8,055 bases of DNA from an uncultured delta proteobacterium (lineage in GTDB: Bacteria > Myxococcota_A > Bradymonadia > REDH01), in the NCBI GenBank assembly GCA_903873545.1, contig CAIQPA010000285.1, positions 1 to 8,055 of the forward strand, read 5' to 3'. The translations under genes were made by a program, and so were the position numbers. Shown in pieces: positions 1-5,856 of this stretch (within the stretch, counting starts at the first letter, position 1; each line of letters opens with the position of its first letter). The notes beneath the pieces were generated by a model. The model saw nothing but the letters and a program-made list of their open reading frames with translations. It was not told the DNA's origin and did no database searches.

Positions 1-437
1 CCCTCAGCTGCAGGCCCTGTAACGTCGCGCAGCAGCATCACCGCCTCGCTCGACTTCTCGAGGCCGAGCTGCAGCATCCGCTCCCGCGCCAGCAGACCCG
101 TCATGTTCACCAGCGTCGTTGCCAGCTGCAGCCGCACCCGCTGCGTTGGCTCCTCGAGCGGCAGCTTCCGGAAGGCAGCCTCTGCCTCCATGTAGTGCTG
201 TAGCGCGCTACGGGTGTCGTTGAGTTGCTGCAGAAGAAGCGCCAACTCCGTCTCAATCGCTCCGTAGGCCTCCACAATCTCGGCCGTTTGCGACTCCTGC
301 GCCAGTGCCAGCATGCGGGCCTCGTTGAGCGTCTCGAGCGCCTTCTGCGCCCGTTTCTCCTGGGCATGCCCACGGGCGGTGCGGACCAGGGACTGAAGGT
401 TGGCGAGGATGGGGTTGACGGGGTTCGATTCAGCCAT
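1..437 (-). CDS. TPR-like helical repeat protein, N-terminal part (runs off the left edge)
   Basis: An open frame runs from an ATG at 437 down to the window edge with no stop, giving the first 145 codons. It begins MAESNPVNPILANLQS and is almost wholly predicted alpha-helical, rich in Ala, Leu, Glu and Gln. Helix pairs with TPR-like spacing are visible: residues about 24-45 (QEKRAQKALETLNEARMLAL), 50-90 with a second pair, and about 105-138 (LVNMTGLLARERMLQLGLEK, then SSEAVMLLR). The last segment fits the TPR pattern of small residue, Gly/Leu and Glu-Ala. There is no signal peptide or membrane segment, so a cytoplasmic scaffold or interaction protein is inferred. The upstream RBS is weak (GAAGAG, then AGAG near the ATG). 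It is divergent from the Fur-family gene across a 161-bp gap. The partner and exact function cannot be told; the C-terminal part is missing. Confidence 0.72.
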   Translation of the reverse strand, partial: MAESNPVNPILANLQSLVRTARGHAQEKRAQKALETLNEARMLALAQESQTAEIVEAYGAIETELALLLQQLNDTRSALQHYMEAEAAFRKLPLEEPTQRVRLQLATTLVNMTGLLARERMLQLGLEKSSEAVMLLRDVTGPAAE

Positions 438-547
438 GTGCTCTGACTCTTCGTGCGGAGCCCGGCGACGGCCGATGCTCCTGTGTTGGCGGGGCCTCGG
501 GACTACCAGAGGGTCGGGACAGCGTCCACGCCATCCGCTTGCAGCCG

Positions 548-568
548 TGGGGTGCGCGTGGTACCCCA
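548..568. promoter_or_regulatory. Dyad symmetry upstream of the fur-family gene, operator candidate
   Basis: A 21-bp inverted repeat has arms TGGGGT (548-553) and ACCCCA (563-568) around a 9-nt centre; inside, C555 can pair with G561. It lies 30-50 nt before the GTG start, where an operator or a 5'UTR hairpin would sit. It is not an intrinsic terminator in the usual form, because the nearest T-run (580-584) is more than 10 nt away. Its role is inference. Confidence 0.3.
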
Positions 569-586
569 AACCAGTCCGCTTTTTCC

Positions 587-592
587 TGAGGT
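587..592 (+). promoter_or_regulatory. Shine-Dalgarno deciding the GTG start of the fur-family gene
   Basis: TGAGGT at 587-592 is 6 nt from the GTG at 599, which is good spacing. The next in-frame ATG at 608 would be 15 nt away, so the GTG is preferred. Confidence 0.55.
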
Positions 593-598
593 AGCGCG

Positions 599-1078
599 GT
601 GTCGGAGATGCTCAGCCAGCAAGAGGTACTCGACCGGTTTCACGCGCGCCTTGGCGCCTCTGGACTCAAGTCGACCCAGCAGCGCGATGTCATCGTTGCC
701 AGGTTCTTCGAACTCGGCCGACATATCAGCGTGGAGGAGCTGCTCGAAGAGGTCCGCCGTACCGCGCCGCGGATTGGCTACGCCACCGTCTATCGGACGC
801 TCAAGCTGCTCGTGGAGCACCGCTTTGCAACACCGCGGCAGTTCGGCGACGGCCAGACCCGCTTCGACCCCGCCGACGGGGACGACGACGAGCACGACCA
901 CATCATCTGCCTCGGCTGCCGCCGCGTGCTCGAGTTCAGCGACCCGACCATCACCGCCCGCATCCAGGGCGTTGTCGCCGCGCAAGGTGAGTTCGAACTC
1001 GCGCGCCAGCGGCTCGAACTCTACGTGCACTGCAAAACCGAAGCCTGCCCCCACCTGGCGGCTGCGACCCACCGCTGA
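599..1078 (+). CDS. Fur/PerR-family metal-dependent transcriptional regulator
   Basis: This 159-residue protein has the usual Fur-family length. Residues 10-80 form the winged-helix DNA-binding domain with recognition helix GYATVYRTLKLLVEHR (60-75). Residues 85-159 form the dimerisation/metal domain with HDHIICLGC (99-107), whose CxxC (C104, C107) pairs with C145/C150 (CKTEAC) as the expected structural zinc site. Aligned from memory to E. coli Fur and B. subtilis PerR, the regulatory-site ligands are H42, D90, H99, H101 and E112. Asp90 is the PerR-type residue (Fur has Glu81), Glu112 is Fur-like, and Arg66 in the recognition helix is Fur-like (PerR has Asn). The Fur third-site ligands H87, E108 and H125 appear as Glu98, Thr119 and Gln137. 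It should repress iron or peroxide genes as a metal-bound dimer; which of these is unresolved. The gene ends 4 bp before the convergent downstream gene. Confidence 0.93.
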   Translation: MSEMLSQQEVLDRFHARLGASGLKSTQQRDVIVARFFELGRHISVEELLEEVRRTAPRIGYATVYRTLKLLVEHRFATPRQFGDGQTRFDPADGDDDEHDHIICLGCRRVLEFSDPTITARIQGVVAAQGEFELARQRLELYVHCKTEACPHLAAATHR

Positions 1079-1082
1079 GCTG

Positions 1083-2327
1083 CTACTTCGCCCCCGAGCC
1101 TTCGGGCCAAGGAGTCTCAGCACCGCCAACGCATCGGAACCCGATTGTGCTTCGTCGCTTGTCGGCTGGCATCACCGTGTGGAAGGTACTGCGGAGTGAG
1201 CGGACATCGTCCACGTAGCTCCCACCTCTCAGGCCGGCCTCACCAGGCTTGTCGAAGGGCCGCGGCACCACCCACTCCGCTGCATTGCCAAGAAGGTTTA
1301 CGACGCCGTCAGGTGACGCCGAGTCTGCGAAGTCTGTGACCTTGGCTGTCAGTTCGGAGCCGTCGAGTCGGCCGGCAACCGGGAAGCCGGCCATGTCGCG
1401 CTCGCCCCAGTTCATGAGCCCCGGCGTCAGCACCCGTCCCCATGGCAAAAGCCTGTCGTCTTTGCCGCGCGCGATGCGCTCCCACTCCGCTGCCGTGGGC
1501 AGACGAAGCGACTGCGCCTTGCAGAAGGCCGCCGCCTCCTCAAAGACGACGCAGACCGCGGGCCGCTCCGGCTCAAGCATCTCGTCCGGTACGGGCTGGC
1601 CCATCTCCCAGCGGAAGATGGAGTGGTACTCGCACCGGTCGAGGGCGCGGGCCTTGCAACCGCCTGTTGCGACGCAGGCCTCATATTGTGCGTTGGAGAC
1701 CTCGGTCGCCATCACCTTCAACGCGGGGAAGACGACCTTGCGGGAGGGAAACTCATGCTGCGCCTCGAGGTAGGAGATGCGGCATTCCGTCGTAGGCTTG
1801 TCGCTCACCCGCCAGCAGAGCTGCAGCGTGGCATCCTTGTTGTTCTCCGACAGTCCCAGCAGGGACTCGCCCGAGCCGAGCGATACCAAGACAGGCGCGC
1901 CGGTCGCGCTGAGCTCCAAGGCCTCCGACTTCTGCGCGACGAGGCCCGTATGGGAGAGGGTCGCGAGCAACAGGAGGACGACCCCCACGAGAACGAGGAG
2001 GATCAGCGGCGCCCAGCGGAGGAAGGCTTGGTTCTTGCGACGGGTCTCGCGGAGGGCGGCCTGCCGTGCGCGGAGGGCGGGGTCGGGCAGGACAGCCGAC
2101 GAACCGCTCTCGGGCTCCTCGGCGGAGGGGTGATTCCCCGACGGGAGCGCGTCGAGGGAGATCGCGACGGTGGCGGAGCGAGCGGCGCGCGGGCTGACGA
2201 CAGGCGGCGGCAACAGATCCATCGCCATCGTCGGCGGCAGCTTCACCGCAGCGCGTTGACAGCCGTCGCAGCGCTCGTCGGACCCCGTCAGCTCGGCCCC
2301 GCAAGATGTACAGAAGCGAATGGCCAC
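1083..2327 (-). CDS. Zinc-ribbon, transmembrane, SUMF1/FGE-sulfatase-like domain protein
   Basis: This 414-residue protein (GTG start at 2327, reading MAIRFCTSCGAEL) has three parts. An N-terminal zinc ribbon has C6, C9, C20 and C23. A Pro/Ser-rich linker leads to a single transmembrane helix at about 106-124 (APLILLVLVGVVLLLLATL). A C-terminal SUMF1/FGE-sulfatase-like domain runs from about 195 to 405, with the hallmarks TEVSNAQYEACV, RLPTAAEWE (275-283), PWG, GNAAEW (347-352), RGGSY (367-371) and GFRCV (396-400). The cysteines that formylglycine-generating enzyme uses just after the RGGS motif are absent (RGGSYVDDVRSLRS). A sensory, binding or scaffold role of the C-type-lectin-like fold is therefore likelier than sulfatase activation. 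The topology puts the zinc ribbon in the cytoplasm and the FGE-like domain in the periplasm. A TTG at 2336 would add three residues; neither start has a clear RBS, and GTG was chosen because it directly opens the zinc ribbon. Confidence 0.88.
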   Translation of the reverse strand: MAIRFCTSCGAELTGSDERCDGCQRAAVKLPPTMAMDLLPPPVVSPRAARSATVAISLDALPSGNHPSAEEPESGSSAVLPDPALRARQAALRETRRKNQAFLRWAPLILLVLVGVVLLLLATLSHTGLVAQKSEALELSATGAPVLVSLGSGESLLGLSENNKDATLQLCWRVSDKPTTECRISYLEAQHEFPSRKVVFPALKVMATEVSNAQYEACVATGGCKARALDRCEYHSIFRWEMGQPVPDEMLEPERPAVCVVFEEAAAFCKAQSLRLPTAAEWERIARGKDDRLLPWGRVLTPGLMNWGERDMAGFPVAGRLDGSELTAKVTDFADSASPDGVVNLLGNAAEWVVPRPFDKPGEAGLRGGSYVDDVRSLRSTFHTVMPADKRRSTIGFRCVGGAETPWPEGSGAK

Positions 2328-2361
2328 GAAAAGCAACGAGGGAGAGGGGGACGCAGGCGCG

Positions 2362-2391
2362 TTGACAGCCTTTGCCTTTGCCTCCTATCAT
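2362..2391 (+). promoter_or_regulatory. Sigma70-type promoter for the Pro/Ala-linker lipoprotein gene
   Basis: A perfect -35 TTGACA (2362-2367) and a -10 TATCAT (2386-2391) are separated by 18 bp. The -10 sits about 60 bp before the ATG at 2451, so transcription should begin near 2398 and give a leader of about 50 nt. It is the best promoter match in the window. A short stem (TCGGG 2404-2408 with CCCGA 2416-2420, 7-nt loop) would sit at the very 5' end of the transcript. Confidence 0.7.
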
Positions 2392-2450
2392 CGGCGGGCT
2401 TGATCGGGAAGCATCCCCGACGGGTGAACCTCCAAATGGGTGAGACACAC

Positions 2451-3116
2451 ATGCGACACATTCTTCTTGCGGCGGCCTTGGTGAGCGTAACAGCAGCGTG
2501 CGGAAAGACCGAAACGGTCGAGGTTGCACCGGCGCCTGCCGCCGAGGCGCCTGCCGCTGCCCCGGCACCTGCTGCAGCACCCGCACCCGCGGCAGCCCCT
2601 TCCGGCGCAGACACGCTCGAGGCCGGCATCTTCTCGAGCCCCAAGTTCAACATCCGGTTCCGTCTTCCTGCAGAGTGGAAGAAGCTCGAAGTGGGCCAGG
2701 CGGCCAACGGCTCGGGCGCGGCGCTTCCCGGGATGCCTGCGACCTCCAAGGACTCGATCAGCTTTGAGGGTCCCGCCGGTTCGGGCATCCGCATGGTGGT
2801 GGCGAACACAGAGTCGCTCCAGCTCGCGGGCACCAGCTTTGCCAACCTCGATGATCGCGTCGGCTTCGACAACGTGAACATCCTGCCAGAGAAGAGCCAG
2901 GGGCGCGCCTTCAACGGCGTGCCAGGCTACCGCACCGAGGGCGATGCGCTCGTTCGCGGCGACCGGACCCCCATCTACTTCATTGCCCAGGCGCTCGAGC
3001 TTCCCGGCAAGCCGACCATGGCGACCATCTTCATCCCGGGCGGTAACTACTACCAGCACTCGGAAGTGATGAAGGGCGTGCTCGACTCCATCGAAGTGCT
3101 TAACCTCCGTCAGTGA
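2451..3116 (+). CDS. Lipoprotein with Pro/Ala-rich linker and unrecognised C-terminal domain
   Basis: This 221-residue protein has a lipoprotein signal peptide (MRHILLAAALVSVTAAC) with acylated Cys17 and a lipobox TAAC, slightly off the LxxC ideal. A low-complexity Ala/Pro linker at about 26-50 (repeated APAPAAA units) should span the space from the membrane. A folded domain follows at about 60-221, beginning FSSPKFNIRFRLPAEWKKLE. The pattern of a short strand followed by a Pro-x-x-Trp turn recalls PsbP/DUF1795-like folds, but I do not claim membership. There is no catalytic motif and no cysteine after Cys17. The start at 2451 has GGGTGA 7 nt upstream; an in-frame ATG at 2436 has its own GGGTGA but would add MGETH before the signal peptide. 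It lies 47 nt ahead of dnaB on the same strand and may be co-transcribed with it. It is probably a periplasm-facing envelope protein of unknown job. Confidence 0.85.
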   Translation: MRHILLAAALVSVTAACGKTETVEVAPAPAAEAPAAAPAPAAAPAPAAAPSGADTLEAGIFSSPKFNIRFRLPAEWKKLEVGQAANGSGAALPGMPATSKDSISFEGPAGSGIRMVVANTESLQLAGTSFANLDDRVGFDNVNILPEKSQGRAFNGVPGYRTEGDALVRGDRTPIYFIAQALELPGKPTMATIFIPGGNYYQHSEVMKGVLDSIEVLNLRQ

Positions 3117-3136
3117 TGGACCGGTAGCGGGGGGAG

Positions 3137-3160
3137 CTCTCCTCTCGAGTAGAGGGAGAG
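3137..3160 (+). promoter_or_regulatory. Hairpin that would sequester the dnaB Shine-Dalgarno sequence
   Basis: The arm CTCTCCTCT (3137-3145) can pair with AGAGGGAGAG (3151-3160) over 9 bp, with G3156 bulged and the 5-nt loop CGAGT. The right arm is the purine-rich Shine-Dalgarno region of dnaB, ending 3 nt before its ATG. There is no T-run, so it is not a terminator for the preceding gene. Translational control is inferred from position and pairing only. Confidence 0.45.
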
Positions 3161-3163
3161 AAC

Positions 3164-4744
3164 ATGTCTGATAGCAACTGGAACCCCCGGCAAAGGCGCG
3201 ATGAGCAGGCGCCCGTAGAGCCTGCACTCGGGGTTCAATTGCCGCAGGACATCGATGCGGAGCGCGCTGTGCTCGGCGCCATCCTGCTGCAGCCGGGCAT
3301 CCTTCGGGAGATCGGCACGGGGCTCGATCAGGATGACTTCTACCTCGAGTCGCACCAGCGCATTTTTGTCGCGATGGTAGAGCTGGAGAAGGCCGCAAAG
3401 GCGGTGGACCAGCTGGTCGTCATCTCCTGGCTGAAGGAGCATGGCAGCCTCGAGATCGCCGGCGGCATGGCCTATGTGGCGGGTCTCGTGGGTTCGGTTC
3501 CGCACGCGGAGTATTGGGGCCACTACGCCTCGATTCTCCGCTCCAAACGGTCGCTGCGCGATCTCATCGCTGTGACGCGGGGGCTGCACTCCTCGGCGCT
3601 CGGACCGGTGGACAGCGCAGAGCGGCTGCTGGACGAAGCGGCCAAACAGACCCTTGAACTCTCGATGCGAGGCAGCACCTCGAGCACCATCTCGCTCGGC
3701 ACCGCCCTCTCTGCCTACGTGCAGACGATGGCGGCCCATGCGGAGGCGGGTGAAAAGGGGCTCATCGGCGTGCCGTCTGGCTTCTACAAACTCGACGAGA
3801 AGACACAGGGTTGGCAGCCGGGCAGCCTCATCATCATCGCGGCCCGCCCCGGCATGGGAAAGACGGCCTTTGCCCTCAATCTTGCCACCAACGCGGCCCA
3901 GGCGGCACGGCCGGTGGGCAGCCTGATCTTCACGCTCGAGATGTCGAGCGCCGAGATCGCCGGCCGTATCCTCTCCTACAGCACCCGCATCCCGATGAAG
4001 AAGCTGCGGAGCGGCGATGTCGGTAACGACTGGAGCAAGGTCTATTCACAGTCGGGCGCACTCAACGAACTCCCCATCTTCATCGATGATACGCCAGCGC
4101 TGACGGTCAACGAGATGATGCGCAAGTGCCGGCAGTACAAGCAGCGGCACAACATCGGCCTGGTCATCGTGGACTACCTCCAGCTGATGCAGGGGCCGAC
4201 GACGCGCAAAGAGGTCATCCGCGAGCAGGTCATCTCGGAGATCTCCCGCAGCCTCAAGGCGCTTTCGAAGGAGCTGGGCATCCCGGTCATCGCGCTCTCG
4301 CAGCTCAATCGCGGCGTAGAGTCTCGGCCCAACAAGCGGCCGATGCTCTCGGACCTGCGCGAGTCGGGCGCCATCGAGCAGGACGCAGACATCATCATCT
4401 TCCTCTACCGCGAGGAGTACTACGCCCATCTGGAGGCGTCGAAGAACGGCGGCAAGATGAAGGGGGGGCCGACACCGTTTGCCAAGCCCTCCGGGCCCTC
4501 GGTGGACGTCACCGAAGTGATCCTTGCCAAGCACCGCGCCGGTGAGACGGCCACCGTGGAGCTTCAGTTCCATGCCGCCTACACCCTCTTTGCCAACAAG
4601 GAGGGCGACGACCCGGGCCCGACCGACGACGACATGCCTCCCTATGTTGCGCGGCAGAACGAGCAGGCCGACTACCCGCCACCGGGCGGCGGACGACCGG
4701 CGCCGGCACCCGACATGGACGACGAGGACGACCAGCCGTTCTAA
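3164..4744 (+). CDS. dnaB: Replicative DNA helicase DnaB
   Basis: DnaB is the hexameric 5'-3' helicase that unwinds DNA at the replication fork and recruits DnaG primase. This 526-residue protein has the N-terminal primase-interaction domain (about 24-170, opening VQLPQDIDAERAVLGAILLQ). The RecA-like ATPase domain at about 190-478 carries Walker A RPGMGKT (228-234, Lys233), the catalytic Glu259 in FTLEM, Walker B LVIVDYLQLM (333-342), SQLNRGVESR (379-388), DLRESGAIEQDAD (397-409) and the arginine-finger region KHR (456-458). It is longer than E. coli DnaB (471). Relative to E. coli, residues about 421-450 hold an insertion of roughly 20 residues, rich in Gly, Lys and Pro. After about 480 there is an acidic/proline tail ending DMDDEDDQPF, like the tip of SSB. 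There is no intein. ATG at 3164 has GAGGGAGAG just upstream. No own promoter is seen in the 47-nt gap. Its TAA overlaps the stop of the convergent gene. Confidence 0.97.
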   Translation: MSDSNWNPRQRRDEQAPVEPALGVQLPQDIDAERAVLGAILLQPGILREIGTGLDQDDFYLESHQRIFVAMVELEKAAKAVDQLVVISWLKEHGSLEIAGGMAYVAGLVGSVPHAEYWGHYASILRSKRSLRDLIAVTRGLHSSALGPVDSAERLLDEAAKQTLELSMRGSTSSTISLGTALSAYVQTMAAHAEAGEKGLIGVPSGFYKLDEKTQGWQPGSLIIIAARPGMGKTAFALNLATNAAQAARPVGSLIFTLEMSSAEIAGRILSYSTRIPMKKLRSGDVGNDWSKVYSQSGALNELPIFIDDTPALTVNEMMRKCRQYKQRHNIGLVIVDYLQLMQGPTTRKEVIREQVISEISRSLKALSKELGIPVIALSQLNRGVESRPNKRPMLSDLRESGAIEQDADIIIFLYREEYYAHLEASKNGGKMKGGPTPFAKPSGPSVDVTEVILAKHRAGETATVELQFHAAYTLFANKEGDDPGPTDDDMPPYVARQNEQADYPPPGGGRPAPAPDMDDEDDQPF

Positions 4745-5856
4745 GGCGAGGTCACGGGGCAGCGCGCTGCAAGCAGGCGGGCAGCAGGCTTGCCGATGGG
4801 CGAGAAACCGGCCGAACCCTCCTCCCCTGTCGCCGGATCGGAGAAGGCCTTCCACCAGTAGAGGGCGGTGACAGCAGGCGACCTGCCGAAGGTGTCGAGG
4901 ATCGCCGCGTAGGCTGCGGCCTGCTCGGCGTCGCCTGCGGCTGTCCGGCTGTCTGGGGCATGCTCGGGCCAGGCGTGGGGCGTCGCGGCGGTACCGACCC
5001 GGTTGCGGTAGCCCACCTCGGTAAGCAGGATCGGCAGTTTGGCCGTTGCGGCCAGCTTCTCGTAACGGGCAAGCCATTCCGTCGCGCCGGCGCGGAGCTC
5101 GGCCTCGGAGGGCGACGGTTTGGTGCTGAGCGGCGCGTAAAAGTTGATGCCGATGGCATCGAGGAGGGGCCAGAAGGTGACGCGCTCTGCCTCGTCCCAG
5201 TTCGCGGCGTAGGTGATGCGCCCTGTGTAGCGCGTACGGACGCCGGCGATGAGCGCAGCCCAGCGCTCCGGTGCGGTCGCGGTGGCGCTGCCGAGCTCGT
5301 TTCCGATGACGAACCAGTCAGCCTTCAGCTCGGCGGCCAGTTCGGCCTGCGCGAAGATAAACTGCTCGTAACTGGCGAACCAGGCGGGCCAGCCTCCCGC
5401 CGCAGGATCGGGCTTGAGCTCCGCCTGCCAGGCACCTGTGTGGACCCAGAGGTGGGGTTTGAGCATGAGGCGCTGGCCCTTCCCCCGGATCGCCGCTGCG
5501 GCGGCACGGATGGCTGCTTCCGTCTCTCCGCCGGGCGGGGGCTGCTGCCACTTCACCTCGGTGGCCGTGAGGGAGGACATCCAGCCGAAGCCGGTGATGG
5601 CGACATCGACGACGCCCATTGCAGCGAGCTCCCGGAGCGCCTCACGCGCGGTCGGACTGTCGTAGCCTCGCGCGCCGCCGTTCTGCCAGGCGTGCGCAAA
5701 GTTGATGCCGCAGCGGGCCGTCACCGGAGCAGGTCTGGCAGCCGCGCTGCGGATCGGAGCAGACGGCGCGGTCGCAGCCCGCGATGCATCACAGCCGAGG
5801 AGTGCGCAGAGGAGGAGACTAGAGAAGCGGGGCAACCGTCTCGCCAGAGACTGCAC
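4741..5856 (-). CDS. GH113-like glycoside hydrolase (TIM barrel), predicted lipoprotein
   Basis: This secreted glycoside hydrolase resembles family GH113, whose known members are beta-mannanases; the substrate here is unproven. With the GTG start at 5856 it has 371 residues. A signal peptide ending LLLCALLGC gives lipidated Cys22, followed by an Ala/Pro-rich linker to about 46. The barrel begins CGINFAHAW (49-57). Diagnostic segments are KPHLWVHTG (133-141), VIGNELGS (183-190) with probable acid/base Glu187, GINFYAPLS (236-244), and LLTEVGYRN (277-285) with probable nucleophile Glu280, then ALYWWKAF near the end. Both catalytic glutamates are present, so it should be active. The start is uncertain: TTG at 5835 would give MPRFSSLLLCALLGC. 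Either start lies inside the preceding lipoprotein gene (38- or 17-bp overlap), which points to translational coupling. It is convergent with dnaB and their stop codons overlap. Confidence 0.85.
   Translation of the reverse strand: MQSLARRLPRFSSLLLCALLGCDASRAATAPSAPIRSAAARPAPVTARCGINFAHAWQNGGARGYDSPTAREALRELAAMGVVDVAITGFGWMSSLTATEVKWQQPPPGGETEAAIRAAAAAIRGKGQRLMLKPHLWVHTGAWQAELKPDPAAGGWPAWFASYEQFIFAQAELAAELKADWFVIGNELGSATATAPERWAALIAGVRTRYTGRITYAANWDEAERVTFWPLLDAIGINFYAPLSTKPSPSEAELRAGATEWLARYEKLAATAKLPILLTEVGYRNRVGTAATPHAWPEHAPDSRTAAGDAEQAAAYAAILDTFGRSPAVTALYWWKAFSDPATGEEGSAGFSPIGKPAARLLAARCPVTSP

Larger units (their letters stand above)
438..598. other. Divergent intergenic region between the TPR-like gene and the fur-family gene
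   Basis: These 161 bp separate two divergent start codons and should hold both promoters. The sequence is GC-rich and I cannot pick out a convincing sigma70 -35/-10 pair; a TTGCAG at 539-544 is the best -35-like hexamer but has no good -10 partner. Two structured elements are visible: a 7-bp direct repeat TCGGGAC at 497-503 and 514-520, and a dyad at 548-568 (listed separately). No classical AT-rich Fur or PerR box is seen, so autoregulation by a canonical box is not supported. Confidence 0.5.

Noticed and set aside
497..520. Direct repeat TCGGGAC (two copies, 17 bp apart) as an iteron or operator
   Set aside because: Only two 7-bp copies in GC-rich DNA; this is readily due to chance and there is no third copy.
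453..1199. Long plus-strand open frame overlapping the fur-family gene, and an opposite-strand one at 503-1129
   Set aside because: Both are low-complexity, Ser/Arg/Ala-rich translations in other frames of a gene with a clear Fur-family product; GC-rich codon bias opens such frames.
2255..2262. Second TTGACA at 2256-2261 as a -35 element
   Set aside because: It lies inside the zinc-ribbon gene's coding region without a suitable -10 about 17 bp away.
1623..2450. In-frame extension of the lipoprotein gene upstream to 1623
   Set aside because: It runs antisense to the zinc-ribbon/FGE-like gene, has no homology-like features, and would bury the signal peptide; the promoter at 2362-2391 and the RBS support a start at 2451.
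2525..2605. Repeat array in the lipoprotein gene
   Set aside because: The repeated GCACCTGC/GCACCCGC-like units encode an Ala/Pro linker; irregular unit length and coding context argue against a CRISPR or iteron array.
2388..3398. 336-codon minus-strand frame across the lipoprotein and the 5' end of dnaB
   Set aside because: It spans two well-supported genes on the other strand and has no recognisable domain or start signal.
3164..4744. Intein in dnaB, suggested by its length of 526 residues
   Set aside because: Walker A, Walker B and the downstream motifs are contiguous with normal spacing; the extra length is an N-terminal extension, a small loop and the acidic tail.
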